Part shown: positions 52,436 through 61,102 of the stretch, piece by piece | How positions within the stretch are numbered: the stretch's first letter is position 1 | Layout: each line of letters starts with the position of its first letter | Assembly (NCBI RefSeq): GCF_023336905.1 | Contig: NZ_JAMBLS010000001.1 | Location: forward strand, 62,001 to 126,000 | Direction of reading: 5' to 3' | Source of the DNA: Bacteroides sp. ET71 | GTDB taxonomy: Bacteria > Bacteroidota > Bacteroidia > Bacteroidales > Bacteroidaceae | Length of the DNA: 64,000 nt | Program-made: the position numbers and the translations under genes | Notes under the pieces: generated by a model | Seen by the model: the letters and a program-made list of their open reading frames with translations, nothing else | Database searches by the model: none | Told to the model about the DNA's origin: nothing

Positions 52436-54343
52436 CGCAATTTTCATCAGATAATCAAGAAGAATTTCACCATTAGCACTGGCATAAAAGTGTAAAGTTG
52501 TGATCATTCCAAATTCGAACGCGAAGATAGCATCCAAATTTCCTGTATGGAGTTGGTTCATTAATTCTCGTTCGTCTTTGTAAAGAAACGCACCAACTGA
52601 AATCATATTATATTTTACCTTACCGATTGTTCCATCAAAGTACTTCCAGCCTGTCTGATTGTTTGCCTTATATGCAGTAGGTTCACTATTAAACAAATCA
52701 TTGATATAGTCTTTAAGTCTATTACCTATGTTATTTTCGAGGTCTTTGCCATAGCCCTTTGACTCAATAGGAACAAAAAACAGCTGACCATTTCTTTCAA
52801 ATTGGAAAATATGGTCCGGTCTTTTGCTAAACTCTGAAACACGTGGAAGCGACGTCCACTTATATTCTATGCCGTTTTTGAAATATGAAATGCCAGACCA
52901 ATCACCTCCTGGGGGATTACAGAAACATTCAAATATTCCTAACTCATTATGTGATGAAAGTATTTGATGTATAGCACAATCCGTATCATGTTCAAAAAAC
53001 TTGACAACAGGATTTGGGATATAAGGGAATTTAATTGTTCCTGTGTTCTTGTTTAGGGTGGCTCCTGTTGGCATAAAGATATAATGATTGCAAGTTGCAC
53101 TGTCCACAAGAAGATAATTACAACATGAGAAAATAGCCTCGAACAAACCATTGTTCTTACAAAGTTCATTGGGAGCATTGAGCAGCTTATCCCAAGTATA
53201 TTTTGTTCCTGGTCCAGATACAATAGCCATGATATTAGCATCTTTACCCAATATCATTCGGCATAAAGGTGATAATCCTCGATCAGGTCGTGAATCATCA
53301 CCTTTAGGTTTGAAACCTGTTATCCATACCAAAGCCAAATCCTTTTCCAAATCAAAAGAAGCGTCCAAACCATTGTATGTTTCTTTGATCCATGCTTTCA
53401 AAGATGTAAGACTCCGCTGTGGAACAATACAAAATGGCAAATCTTTTGCTACGATAGGCACTACTGATAGCGTTTTGATCTTAGACTTTAGCAATTTAAA
53501 AGTATCTGACACAAGAACTTTATCAGATGATTTCTTTTGCCATTCTTCTTTGTAATTCAGGACAAGCCATGTAGGTCTATTCGTGGAAGTAAGAAACGCT
53601 TTCCATTCCCTACCTTTAAGGGTGTCTTTCTTCTTCCGGCCATTAGATAAAATTTCAACCATTTTTACAGCTTTGTCTTTAAGACTGTTGACTGTTAAAG
53701 TTGTATCTTCTCCGTTAAGAATCTGGCGAATGAAAACGAGTCCGTCACTATAGCCCAATGCAGATTTATATGTAACCAAGTTTTGTGAAGTCATCGATGG
53801 ATGAGCTCTATAAACAGGGAGGCATACACTATTCATATCATGAGATAGTGAAACATATGAGAAGGGGACTGCTGGATTTGGGTAACGTGGTGCTTTAGGA
53901 TTTCGATTTTCATCTAACTCAACACCACCTATCTCAGCATAATACAAATATGGCACATTCGCAAATACGCTTGCAAGCGCACGACCATTTCGTTGCCAAG
54001 CATTATTGCCTGCAGGTAAGGCTGAACAGTATTCGATTCCAAGCAGAACTGTTTCTTGTGTTCCTGAAATTTCGGTCAAATATGAGTCAGCAGACTCTCT
54101 CAATCGTCCTCCTGCCTTGTAGATAATATCTCCTAAATCGATATCGCTCCATCTACCATGACCTGAAAGCAGTTCAATAACAAATAGACAATCCTTAGTT
54201 TTGATTGAATATTTGGGGAAATATACAGGACTTTTTTGTAACTCATAAATTGAATTATAGGCTTCGGCAATCATTTTAAGCGTTCTTTCACACTCAACAA
54301 TGTTGTCACCATGAATTCTCAGATTTCGTGTAATCATGACCAT
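52400..54343 (-). CDS. putative type II restriction endonuclease, PD-ExK
   Basis: A 647-residue protein, convergent with and overlapping the D12 methyltransferase by 36 bases. A PD-ExK catalytic motif is visible: P509-D510 in RPDHIFQF and E527-S-K529 in FVPIESKG, 17 residues apart. The N-terminal part (NLRIHGDNIVECER) resembles the start of other uncharacterised restriction enzymes. At 647 residues it is much larger than DpnII-type nucleases (about 290), so it may carry extra DNA-recognition domains. Association with two methyltransferases supports the nuclease role. Met3 (54337) is an alternative start. Confidence 0.75.
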   Translation of the reverse strand: MVMITRNLRIHGDNIVECERTLKMIAEAYNSIYELQKSPVYFPKYSIKTKDCLFVIELLSGHGRWSDIDLGDIIYKAGGRLRESADSYLTEISGTQETVLLGIEYCSALPAGNNAWQRNGRALASVFANVPYLYYAEIGGVELDENRNPKAPRYPNPAVPFSYVSLSHDMNSVCLPVYRAHPSMTSQNLVTYKSALGYSDGLVFIRQILNGEDTTLTVNSLKDKAVKMVEILSNGRKKKDTLKGREWKAFLTSTNRPTWLVLNYKEEWQKKSSDKVLVSDTFKLLKSKIKTLSVVPIVAKDLPFCIVPQRSLTSLKAWIKETYNGLDASFDLEKDLALVWITGFKPKGDDSRPDRGLSPLCRMILGKDANIMAIVSGPGTKYTWDKLLNAPNELCKNNGLFEAIFSCCNYLLVDSATCNHYIFMPTGATLNKNTGTIKFPYIPNPVVKFFEHDTDCAIHQILSSHNELGIFECFCNPPGGDWSGISYFKNGIEYKWTSLPRVSEFSKRPDHIFQFERNGQLFFVPIESKGYGKDLENNIGNRLKDYINDLFNSEPTAYKANNQTGWKYFDGTIGKVKYNMISVGAFLYKDERELMNQLHTGNLDAIFAFEFGMITTLHFYASANGEILLDYLMKIASEQSGFVIKIH

Positions 54344-54352
54344 TTAGCGGAA

Positions 54353-54377
54353 ACGCCCTCTTAAAGAAAAAGGGCGT
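54353..54377 (-). promoter_or_regulatory. hairpin just upstream of the nuclease start
   Basis: ACGCCCT (54353-54359) and AGGGCGT (54371-54377) form a 7-bp stem with an 11-base loop, about 10 bases upstream of the nuclease ATG on the minus strand. It could limit nuclease translation, but no related controller gene is present. Confidence 0.45.
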
Positions 54378-54460
54378 GAGAGAATTCTGGTTGGTACCAA
54401 GGCCTTGCACAGCCCACGTCAGACAACAATCCTTCTATCCACGCCCATATTATGTAGCGC

Positions 54461-54536
54461 AGACATCCTTGTTATCCTAACTAAACTGACATATAATAAA
54501 GTGCAAGTTCGGTATTCAGTTGAATCTAGGATGTCT
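54461..54536. other. nested inverted repeats in the nuclease upstream region
   Basis: AGACATCCT (54461-54469) is complementary to AGGATGTCT (54528-54536), and inside it AACTGA (54484-54489) is complementary to TCAGTT (54516-54521). The nested arrangement could fold in RNA or single-stranded DNA, or be a recombination-site remnant. It lies in the 535-base gap between the nuclease and the right direct repeat. Confidence 0.5.
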
Positions 54537-54626
54537 AAAACTATATACTAATACTTTCTACTAAGATGTTGTTATAATTAAGAATTAATACTACAATTAA
54601 TTGAAAACGCATACAATATACAATTG

Positions 54627-54634
54627 CAAAGGTA
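54627..54634 (-). promoter_or_regulatory. -7 element TACCTTTG upstream of the nuclease
   Basis: On the minus strand TACCTTTG matches TAnnTTTG. It is about 285 bases before the nuclease start, so the leader would be long and include the nested inverted repeats. No good -33 element is visible. Confidence 0.5.
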
Positions 54635-54659
54635 CATATTGTTTCTCACATATTTACCT

Positions 54660-54838
54660 TTTTCATGCAAAACATGAATCATTCTTTTTTCAGCAATGCT
54701 CTCCGGACGGGTAAGGGAAAGATGCTCCATGTCAGAACGCTTAATGCGTATAAGGCGTGTGCCAATGTTAACGGCAGGAATACACCCTGATTTTATCAGT
54801 CTGTACTAGGTGTTACGTTCCACACCGAACACAACCAT
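54660..54838 (-). pseudogene. excisionase/HTH-type DNA-binding gene with stop codon
   Basis: On the minus strand the frame reads MVVFGVERNT, a TAG, then YRLIKSGCIPAVNIGTRLIR and IKRSDMEHL. This is the HTH_17 / excisionase pattern (FGVxRxTxYRLIKSGxIPAVNIG) interrupted by one in-frame stop. Such small DNA-binding proteins are common in Bacteroides mobile elements. It lies just inside the right direct repeat, consistent with decay of a mobile element. Confidence 0.65.
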
Positions 54839-54878
54839 AGTTTTCTTCCTAAAAATCAACACATTATATCTATCAGCG

Positions 54879-54957
54879 ACTTGCGTGAACGTGTTGCAAA
54901 TATCATGCAAACCCGAAAATAAGCATTCATAAGCAACCACAGCTCTATGCCGCAAAA
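54879..54957. repeat. 79-bp direct repeat, right copy
   Basis: Matches 44311-44389 with one mismatch, same orientation. Beyond 54957 the flanks differ completely (A/T-rich here, different sequence on the left), so the repeat has defined right ends. Confidence 0.92.
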
Positions 54958-55068
54958 ATATGTTTTTTCGCTGAAAATAACGAAAGAAAAACGATAAAAA
55001 TATCAATGTTAAATGATAACCTAAAACAGCATCACTAAAGGTTTCTTCAAAAAACTATTGCGCTTTCT

Positions 55069-56103
55069 TTATGAGTTCCTAGGTATAAAATCAAGTGAAG
55101 GCAAATCTTTGTCATCCAGTTTGTCGAAGTCAGACTTAAACAGGCGGTCTTGAATGACACGGTATTTTTCAAATTCTGTTTCAGCAAACTCTTTGGCATA
55201 TTCAGCCGTGACCTTTCCAGCATCGGAAAGAATCGGCCTGTCCGTTACGTCTAAGAATTTATCTATACGTTTAGCCCAATCCTCCATTGTCATTGGAATA
55301 TGGCGTTTCGCCATATCTTCCGCTATATCAAGAAAGCTGTTGACGATGCGTCCCATTGCTTCCAGTTCATTTTCTTTGAGATAATTCTTGGCAACGCTTA
55401 CATCCGGCTTTACAATTTTACCATCCGGTGCCTTCTCCCAGGTGGTCAAGCCCATGTGCTCTTTTTGTGCATCCGCACGGTCAACTATCAATTCCGCAGC
55501 AGTATGTCCATGCACCGCATAGTGCATTTTATTCTGCACCTTTTTGTAAAACATTCGTGTCGTGGGCGCACTCTTGTTATAATCTATGGCCGTGGCATAT
55601 ATGTCTGTAAGTTTCTGGTAAAAACGCCGTTCACTCAGCCGTATCTCGCGAATTTCGGCAAGCAGATGCTCAAAATAATCCTCTCCGATGAATGAGCCGT
55701 TTTCCATTCGCTTTTTATCTATGACATACCCACGGATGGCAAACTGACGTAAAACGTATGTACACCATTGGCGGAATTGCGTGGCACGAACGGAATTAAC
55801 ACGATAGCCTACGGATATGATGGCATCGAGATTGTAGAACGCAGTGTTATATGTTTTACCATCCCCGGCAGTATGTGCAAATTTTGCACATACTGAATGT
55901 TGCTGTAATTCAGAACTATCAAAGATATTTTTCAAATGCCTTGTAATGACAGTTCTGTCAACACCAAACAATTCAGCCATTGCTTTTTGTGTTGCCCATA
56001 TAGTTTCATCTTTATATAACACTTGAATACCACTTTCCTTACCTTCAGCTATAAAGGTAAGAAACTCCGCCGTGCTGTTCCGTATTTCAAAATTCTTCGC
56101 CAC
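55069..56103 (-). CDS. RhuM-family protein
   Basis: A 344-residue member of the virulence-protein RhuM family, frequent in variable and defence-rich regions of Bacteroides genomes. The N-terminal part holds a winged-helix-like segment (TIWATQKAMAELFGVDRTVITRHLKNIF), then the conserved TAFYNLDAIISVGYRVNSVRATQFRQWCTYVLRQFAIRGY. The C-terminal half is helical with YAKEFAETEFEKYRVIQDR. Biochemical function is unknown; DNA binding is plausible. It is divergent from the AlbA_2-type fragment, the same arrangement as in the decayed left copy at 49.5 kb. Confidence 0.85.
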   Translation of the reverse strand: MAKNFEIRNSTAEFLTFIAEGKESGIQVLYKDETIWATQKAMAELFGVDRTVITRHLKNIFDSSELQQHSVCAKFAHTAGDGKTYNTAFYNLDAIISVGYRVNSVRATQFRQWCTYVLRQFAIRGYVIDKKRMENGSFIGEDYFEHLLAEIREIRLSERRFYQKLTDIYATAIDYNKSAPTTRMFYKKVQNKMHYAVHGHTAAELIVDRADAQKEHMGLTTWEKAPDGKIVKPDVSVAKNYLKENELEAMGRIVNSFLDIAEDMAKRHIPMTMEDWAKRIDKFLDVTDRPILSDAGKVTAEYAKEFAETEFEKYRVIQDRLFKSDFDKLDDKDLPSLDFIPRNS

Positions 56104-56267
56104 GATTCCTTTGGTTATTAATTATCACAAATACAAAGGTATAGAAAATCCTCAGAAATCCATCATGTAATTACATTCAGGAATGGATTTTATGAATTTC
56201 TTCTCCCTAATCCGTTTTTTCCCATTCTAACCGGACGGAAAATGAACTTTTTTATGCATGTTTGTAA

Positions 56268-56840
56268 TTGAAATTGGGGCATTACGCCCAAACAACAGCA
56301 AGAAAACGCCGCAACCCCGTCATTGCCGACATGTTTACCCAGCTCGACTACATGGAGAAGCGTGGCTCCGGTCTGCGCAAGATGTGCGAACTGACCGAGA
56401 AGCTCCCCAACTTCATGCCCGGCAAAGAACCTCTCTATAAAACCGAAGCATCCTCATTCTTCACCACTTTCTATAATCTGAATTGGGGCGAGAATGGTAG
56501 AATCTCCGTAGAAGAGGTGGCCGACAGAGTAAATAGTACCCTCAAAAAGTACCCTGTAAACGGAGGAGCTTCGGAGAAAAAGTACCCTGTAAATAATGAA
56601 AGTACCCTCAAAAAGTACCCTGTAAAAAACGAATTGAATAGACCAGTGGGCAGGACTGCTCAACGCATCATAGACATGGTTATATCAAATCCAATGATAA
56701 CCCGTGAAAAAATGGCCGTTGAATTGGGCATTTCATTAGATGGAGTTAAGAAACAGATTAAAAATCTCCGTGACAGGGGCATCCTCGTCCATGAAGGTTC
56801 TGACAAGGCAGGCTATTGGCGTATCATCGTAAAATCATAA
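56268..56840 (+). CDS. C-terminal fragment of an AlbA_2/RecG-like protein
   Basis: A 190-residue open frame starting with 11 residues from upstream sequence and then RRNPVIADMFTQLDYMEKRGSGLRKM, the ATPase-like C-terminal segment of AlbA_2 (divergent AAA_4) proteins; the AlbA_2 domain itself is missing. A linker repeats KKYPVN three times, and the end is a winged helix (SNPMITREKMAVELGISLDG, VKKQIKNLRDRGILVH). The N-terminal half survives instead in the left copy at 50002, so the two loci carry complementary parts. It may be a non-functional remnant or a free DNA-binding domain. Confidence 0.7.
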   Translation: MKLGHYAQTTARKRRNPVIADMFTQLDYMEKRGSGLRKMCELTEKLPNFMPGKEPLYKTEASSFFTTFYNLNWGENGRISVEEVADRVNSTLKKYPVNGGASEKKYPVNNESTLKKYPVKNELNRPVGRTAQRIIDMVISNPMITREKMAVELGISLDGVKKQIKNLRDRGILVHEGSDKAGYWRIIVKS

Positions 56841-56857
56841 TAAGGAGGGCGTGACAC

Positions 56858-57565
56858 ATGACAATCTTTATCTTGGTCTCCATCTTATTGGTCGCAGCTT
56901 TGGCGATAGCCTTGCTTATGAGCGTTTCTCCTGCGAGCCAAAAAGTCAAAGTCCGGACAATGTATGTCGGAGCTGCGCTTATGCTCGTAGTTGCTCTTAT
57001 CGTCTGCGACTATATTGATACTTTGCCGGATTTTCCGTCCAAGTTCCGATTTCATGCAGTATTGGTGCTTACCGTAGCCGTAGGTTATCTCTGCATTGCC
57101 ATTGCTTGTATGGAAAAGTACAATGTCCTAAAACGTAAGAACCGCGTGCTCGAAGAAGCCCTTACTGAAAAAGAGCAAGAGAAAGTATCCATTCTAATGG
57201 AACGCCAGAGTGAACAACAAGCACTTCAAAAAGGAGAACTTGAATGGTTTGCCGAAAAAATCAAGATGTTCAGTGAAGAGGAGCAAAAGGCGATTCTTGC
57301 CAGTGCCTACGCATTTGCAGAACATGACTTGATTCTTCCGCCCTCAATCACAATCCAGTCAAACGAAATGTGCAGTCAGCAAGAACTCATGTACTATGTT
57401 TACTCCGCTTTCTCCAACATGGGCAAGAAGCGCAGTGACACCGTGAGTTTTTTATGTCAGGTTTTTAAAGCATATTTTCCTGCTGGTGAGGCTTCTGTAT
57501 CAAAGAAGATGCCGGGATTGGATAAGGCTCATCCGACATTTGGAGTGATAACTCTAAGTGATTGA
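56858..57565 (+). CDS. membrane protein with coiled coil, unknown function
   Basis: A 235-residue protein I do not recognise. Three hydrophobic segments occupy about residues 2-22, 34-50 and 65-84, then a charged coiled coil (VLKRKNRVLEEALTEKEQEKVSILMERQSEQQAL, about 90-123) leads to a soluble C-terminal domain. It follows the AlbA_2 fragment by 17 bases. A short piece of a homologous gene (EQQALQKGELEWFA-like) survives out of frame at about 50710-50765, so it belongs to the duplicated RhuM/AlbA_2 locus. Confidence 0.6.
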   Translation: MTIFILVSILLVAALAIALLMSVSPASQKVKVRTMYVGAALMLVVALIVCDYIDTLPDFPSKFRFHAVLVLTVAVGYLCIAIACMEKYNVLKRKNRVLEEALTEKEQEKVSILMERQSEQQALQKGELEWFAEKIKMFSEEEQKAILASAYAFAEHDLILPPSITIQSNEMCSQQELMYYVYSAFSNMGKKRSDTVSFLCQVFKAYFPAGEASVSKKMPGLDKAHPTFGVITLSD

Positions 57566-57802
57566 ATATCGGAGATTAAAGAATTTGTATGATACTGTAT
57601 ATTACTGATAGTCAATATTACACATATCCAAAAGTTATAATCCGCCATCACGAAAGAGGCAATAGCATTTTAACGCATGGAGATGTAAAAACAAGCTAAG
57701 AAACAGGTTGTTATGCTTAGGTCGCATGACTTGTCTATATACAACACTCAAATATCCATCACTCCAAATTTCGGAAGACCCAGAATTTAGTTCCACATTA
57801 TC

Positions 57803-58165
57803 TAGTCGTCCCTTAAAAAGTGCACATTTCCGGGATATTGTGATGAAATAGTATCTTGCAGATATTTTCAATAATTGCCCAAAGAGTCCTCATGGCTCTT
57901 TTGAAGTTGTATGCTGCTGCGGCAAAAAGCAGGTTGACGGCATCCCCGAACACACCTTTATAAAAGTTGCGTCCTAAACGGAAGTCTGATTTCAAGTGTG
58001 CGATAGTAGGTTCGATTCCTGCACGCTTGCAAAAAACAGGTCTTGTTTATCATATAATCTGCAAGTTTTCAACCGTAAAGATACAAAAACTCGCAGATAT
58101 CTTAAAACGAACATCACATTAATATGCTGATTATTAATAGAAAACAATGTTTTAAGGAACGACTA
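57803..58165. mobile_element. internally deleted insertion sequence with terminal inverted repeats
   Basis: TAGTCGTCCCTTAAAA (57803-57818) and TTTTAAGGAACGACTA (58150-58165) are inverted repeats with one mismatch, enclosing 363 bases. The interior codes for the last ~75 residues of an IS5-type transposase on the minus strand, so most of the element is deleted. No clear target-site duplication beyond TA could be read. Such a short element could still be moved by a transposase encoded elsewhere. Confidence 0.75.
57813..58043 (-). pseudogene. IS5-family transposase, C-terminal remnant
   Basis: The minus-strand frame reads CKRAGIEPTIAHLKSDFRLG, then RNFYKGVFGDAVNLLFAAAA and YNFKRAMRTLW, with a stop at 57813. 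RxGIEPxIxHLKxDxRxxRNF-x-KGxxGD-x-N is the conserved end of IS5/IS1182-type transposases, including the catalytic Glu of the DDE triad in GIEP. The two Asp residues and the N-terminus are gone. Confidence 0.85.
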
Positions 58166-58256
58166 TCTACTTTTTTGTCTTGTCGCAAATATGTCGCAAA
58201 TAAGAGATAAAAAAGGGCGTAAAAAAGCCATAGAAACCAAGAACCCCATAAACGCA

Positions 58257-58289
58257 AAAAGCGTGCAACTCATTGAGCTGCACGCTTTT
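58257..58289 (-). terminator. terminator after dnaK
   Basis: AAAAGCGTGCA (58257-58267) and TGCACGCTTTT (58279-58289) form a perfect 11-bp stem with an 11-base loop; the A/T ends give a U-run for minus-strand transcription. It lies 33 bases after the dnaK stop. Confidence 0.85.
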
Positions 58290-58322
58290 GCTTGCGATTT
58301 AGTATGTATTTACTTATCGGAA

Positions 58323-60248
58323 TCATTTCACTTCCTCAAAGTCCGCATCCTGCACATTGTCACCCTGTTGGTTATTTTGATTATTACCAGCCTGCTGACC
58401 ACCTGCATTAGCATTGCCTTGTGCGCCTGCACCACCTTGAGCGCCGCTCTGTGCATACATCTCTGCGCTGGCGGCTTGGAAAGCAGTGTTCAGCTCTGCC
58501 ATGGCGCTATCAATGGCAGCCAAATCCTGAGCCTTGTGGGCATCTTTCAACTTCTGCAGAGCAGCTTCAATAGGAGCTTTCTTGTCAGCAGGAAGCTTAT
58601 CACCCAAGTCTTTCAACTGATTCTCAGTCGTGAAAATCATGGAGTCTGCCTGGTTCAGCTTGTCCACTTTCTCACGTTCCTTCTTATCAGCCTCCGCATT
58701 GGCAGTAGCTTCAGCCTTCATGCGCTCGATTTCTTCCTTGCTCAAACCACTAGAAGCCTCGATACGAATGGCTTGTTCCTTGCCCGTGGCCTTATCCTTG
58801 GCAGACACTTTCAATATACCGTTGGCATCGATATCAAATGTTACCTCAATTTGAGGAACACCACGACGAGCCGGCGCAATGCCTGTCAGGTTGAACTGAC
58901 CAATTGACTTGTTTTGCGCAGCCATAGGACGCTCACCTTGCAGCACGTGGATAGTCACCTCTGTCTGATTATCAGCAGCCGTCGAGAATACCTCGCTCTT
59001 CTTACAAGGAATAGTCGTATTGGCATCAATCAACTTTGTCATCACTCCACCCATGGTCTCAATACCCAATGTCAACGGAGTGACATCCAGCAATACGATG
59101 TTACCTACACCAGCCTCCTTGTTCAATACGGCACCTTGGATGGCAGCACCTACGGCAACCACTTCATCAGGATTTACGCCCTTGGAAGGCACCTTACCAA
59201 AGAAGTCTTGAACCAGTTTCTGAACGGCCGGGATACGAGACGAACCACCTACCAGGATGACTTCATCAATATCCGAATTGCTCAAACCAGCATCGCTCAT
59301 AGCCTTCTTACACGGCTCCAGACAAGCCTGAATCAAGTCGTGAGCCAGTTGCTCGAACTTAGCACGTGTCAAGGTCTTAACCAAGTGCTTGGGCACTCCA
59401 CCTACCGGCATGATATACGGCAGGTTGATTTCAGTAGACGTAGAAGATGACAACTCAATCTTGGCCTTTTCGGCAGCTTCTTTCAGACGCTGCATAGCCA
59501 TCGGGTCAGCCGTCAAATCTGCACCTTCGTCATTCTTGAACTCCTGAACCAGCCAATTAATGATAGCCTGGTCAAAGTCATCACCGCCCAAGTGGGTATC
59601 ACCATTCGTGGACAGAACTTCAAAGACACCGCCGCCAAACTCCAGGATAGAGATATCAAATGTACCGCCACCCAGGTCGAATACAGCCACCTTCATATCC
59701 TTGTTGGCCTTATCAATACCATAGGCCAAGGCTGCTGCCGTCGGTTCATTCACAATACGTTTAACATCCAAACCGGCAATCTGACCAGCCTCTTTCGTAG
59801 CCTGACGCTGAGAGTCAGAGAAGTAAGCAGGCACCGTGATAACAGCCTCTGTCACCTCCTGTCCCAGATAATCCTCAGCAGTTTTCTTCATCTTCTGAAG
59901 AATCATTGCGGAGATTTCCTGCGGCGTATAGTGACGACCGTCAATATCCACACGCGGCATGTTGTTATCATTCACTACGGGATAAGGCACACGCGAAATC
60001 TCTTTCTGCACCTGAGCCCAATTCTCACCCATGAAACGTTTGATAGAATATACCGTGCGCTTCGGGTTCGTAATAGCCTGACGCTTGGCAGGATCACCCA
60101 CCTTACGTTCACCGCCATCCACAAATGCCACTACGGAAGGAGTCGTACGCTTGCCTTCACTGTTTGCAATCACTACCGGTTCGTTGCCTTCAAATACAGC
60201 CACACACGAGTTTGTAGTTCCTAAGTCTATACCAATAATTTTTCCCAT
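58323..60248 (-). CDS. dnaK: molecular chaperone DnaK (Hsp70)
   Basis: A 641-residue Hsp70 that folds and protects proteins with DnaJ and GrpE. The ATPase starts [57 protein letters not shown] and [21 protein letters not shown] are the standard signatures. The substrate domain ([22 protein letters not shown]) and a Gly/Asn/Gln-rich tail ending [10 protein letters not shown] are present. No dnaJ or grpE lies next to it in this window. A sigma-54-like promoter precedes it and a perfect hairpin follows it. Confidence 0.98.
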   Translation of the reverse strand: MGKIIGIDLGTTNSCVAVFEGNEPVVIANSEGKRTTPSVVAFVDGGERKVGDPAKRQAITNPKRTVYSIKRFMGENWAQVQKEISRVPYPVVNDNNMPRVDIDGRHYTPQEISAMILQKMKKTAEDYLGQEVTEAVITVPAYFSDSQRQATKEAGQIAGLDVKRIVNEPTAAALAYGIDKANKDMKVAVFDLGGGTFDISILEFGGGVFEVLSTNGDTHLGGDDFDQAIINWLVQEFKNDEGADLTADPMAMQRLKEAAEKAKIELSSSTSTEINLPYIMPVGGVPKHLVKTLTRAKFEQLAHDLIQACLEPCKKAMSDAGLSNSDIDEVILVGGSSRIPAVQKLVQDFFGKVPSKGVNPDEVVAVGAAIQGAVLNKEAGVGNIVLLDVTPLTLGIETMGGVMTKLIDANTTIPCKKSEVFSTAADNQTEVTIHVLQGERPMAAQNKSIGQFNLTGIAPARRGVPQIEVTFDIDANGILKVSAKDKATGKEQAIRIEASSGLSKEEIERMKAEATANAEADKKEREKVDKLNQADSMIFTTENQLKDLGDKLPADKKAPIEAALQKLKDAHKAQDLAAIDSAMAELNTAFQAASAEMYAQSGAQGGAGAQGNANAGGQQAGNNQNNQQGDNVQDADFEEVK

Positions 60249-60315
60249 GATCGTTATTTTTTATTTGTTACTATTCTTGTTACTTCATCCGCCTTGTGGC
60301 AGACGCTATTCATAA

Positions 60316-60332
60316 AACAAACGACGTGCCAA
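60316..60332 (-). promoter_or_regulatory. sigma-54-like promoter upstream of dnaK
   Basis: On the minus strand the sequence is TTGGCACGTCGTTTGTT, close to the sigma-54 consensus TGGCACG-N4-TTGC with one change (TTGT). It lies about 68 bases before the dnaK ATG. No TAnnTTTG box is seen in the same gap. An inverted repeat, TCAG/CTGA, lies upstream of it. Confidence 0.55.
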
Positions 60333-60398
60333 AAACATCCTTCTGAGCCAATTATTAGTTTTTGTCAGAGGAACTGCCAAACTGACAGGAGGACAAAC

Positions 60399-61061
60399 TT
60401 AAAACTTATACACACATTCTATTCCCAACACATGCTTGCCTTTCTCCTCCTCCACCTGTCGGCAATAAAAAGCTTCCGCCTCCCAGTTTTTGGCCAAAGG
60501 CACACTGACGCCCGTCCGATAACGCATTCGTGTCACATCAAACTTTTCTCCACGTGCCAATCCGTTATACATCTCCACAGAAACATAAGGTTCCAGTTTG
60601 CATTTGGGAATGTCATACGCCAACTTCAGGCGAGAGCGCAAGCGCAATTCATTTTCCACATCATCCCATGTCTGCTGAAACCTCTCGCGCAAAGAAAGCT
60701 TAATCCGATGCACCCGTGCCGAAAAGGTAGCCTGCAACCGATAACGGTGGCGGAACTTCCACCCATCTTCTTCTCCACGATTCCGATAATGCACCTCATA
60801 TCCTCCGCCTATTTTCAGGAAAGGCACCGCTTCATATTCCACATCAGCACTCCACCCCAAGCGGTCTTGCTCGGCGACATCACCTTTTGTCCGCCATTCC
60901 AAGTCACTGGATAATGTCCATTTAGGCATCACTTCATATTCCATCCCCAATTTCATCCAAGTACAAAAGTCGTGTTCCTGCCCGTTCAGAGCGCTTTTCC
61001 CTCCAAACAACAACATCCACAACAGTACCAAAACATACGCAAACTTTTTTCTCGCTAACAT
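60399..61061 (-). CDS. DUF2490-type outer-membrane-associated protein
   Basis: A 220-residue protein with a signal peptide (MLARKKFAYVLVLLWMLLFGG, cleavage probably near LNGQ). The mature part alternates aromatic and charged residues in strand-like repeats (KWTLSSDLEWRTKGDVAEQDRLGW, KFRHRYRLQATFSARVHRIK, RLRSRLKLAYDIPKCKLEPYV), typical of the DUF2490 beta-barrel-like family, and ends VYKF with a terminal Phe. The start at 61061 opens the signal peptide; further upstream the frame overlaps the transporter gene. It follows the transporter by 41 bases. Confidence 0.78.
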   Translation of the reverse strand: MLARKKFAYVLVLLWMLLFGGKSALNGQEHDFCTWMKLGMEYEVMPKWTLSSDLEWRTKGDVAEQDRLGWSADVEYEAVPFLKIGGGYEVHYRNRGEEDGWKFRHRYRLQATFSARVHRIKLSLRERFQQTWDDVENELRLRSRLKLAYDIPKCKLEPYVSVEMYNGLARGEKFDVTRMRYRTGVSVPLAKNWEAEAFYCRQVEEEKGKHVLGIECVYKF

Positions 61062-61102
61062 ACCTTTTATTTTGATTAAATTCACCTGAACAGACTTTTC
61101 AT

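Noticed and set aside
44577-54343. A complete known multi-gene defence system such as BREX, DISARM or Zorya
   Set aside because: None of their marker genes (for example pglZ, brxC, drmA, zorA) is visible; only a helicase fusion and a two-methylase restriction system are present.
58191-58907. 238-residue plus-strand frame near dnaK
   Set aside because: It crosses the dnaK terminator and runs antisense to the dnaK 3' end; no domain is seen.
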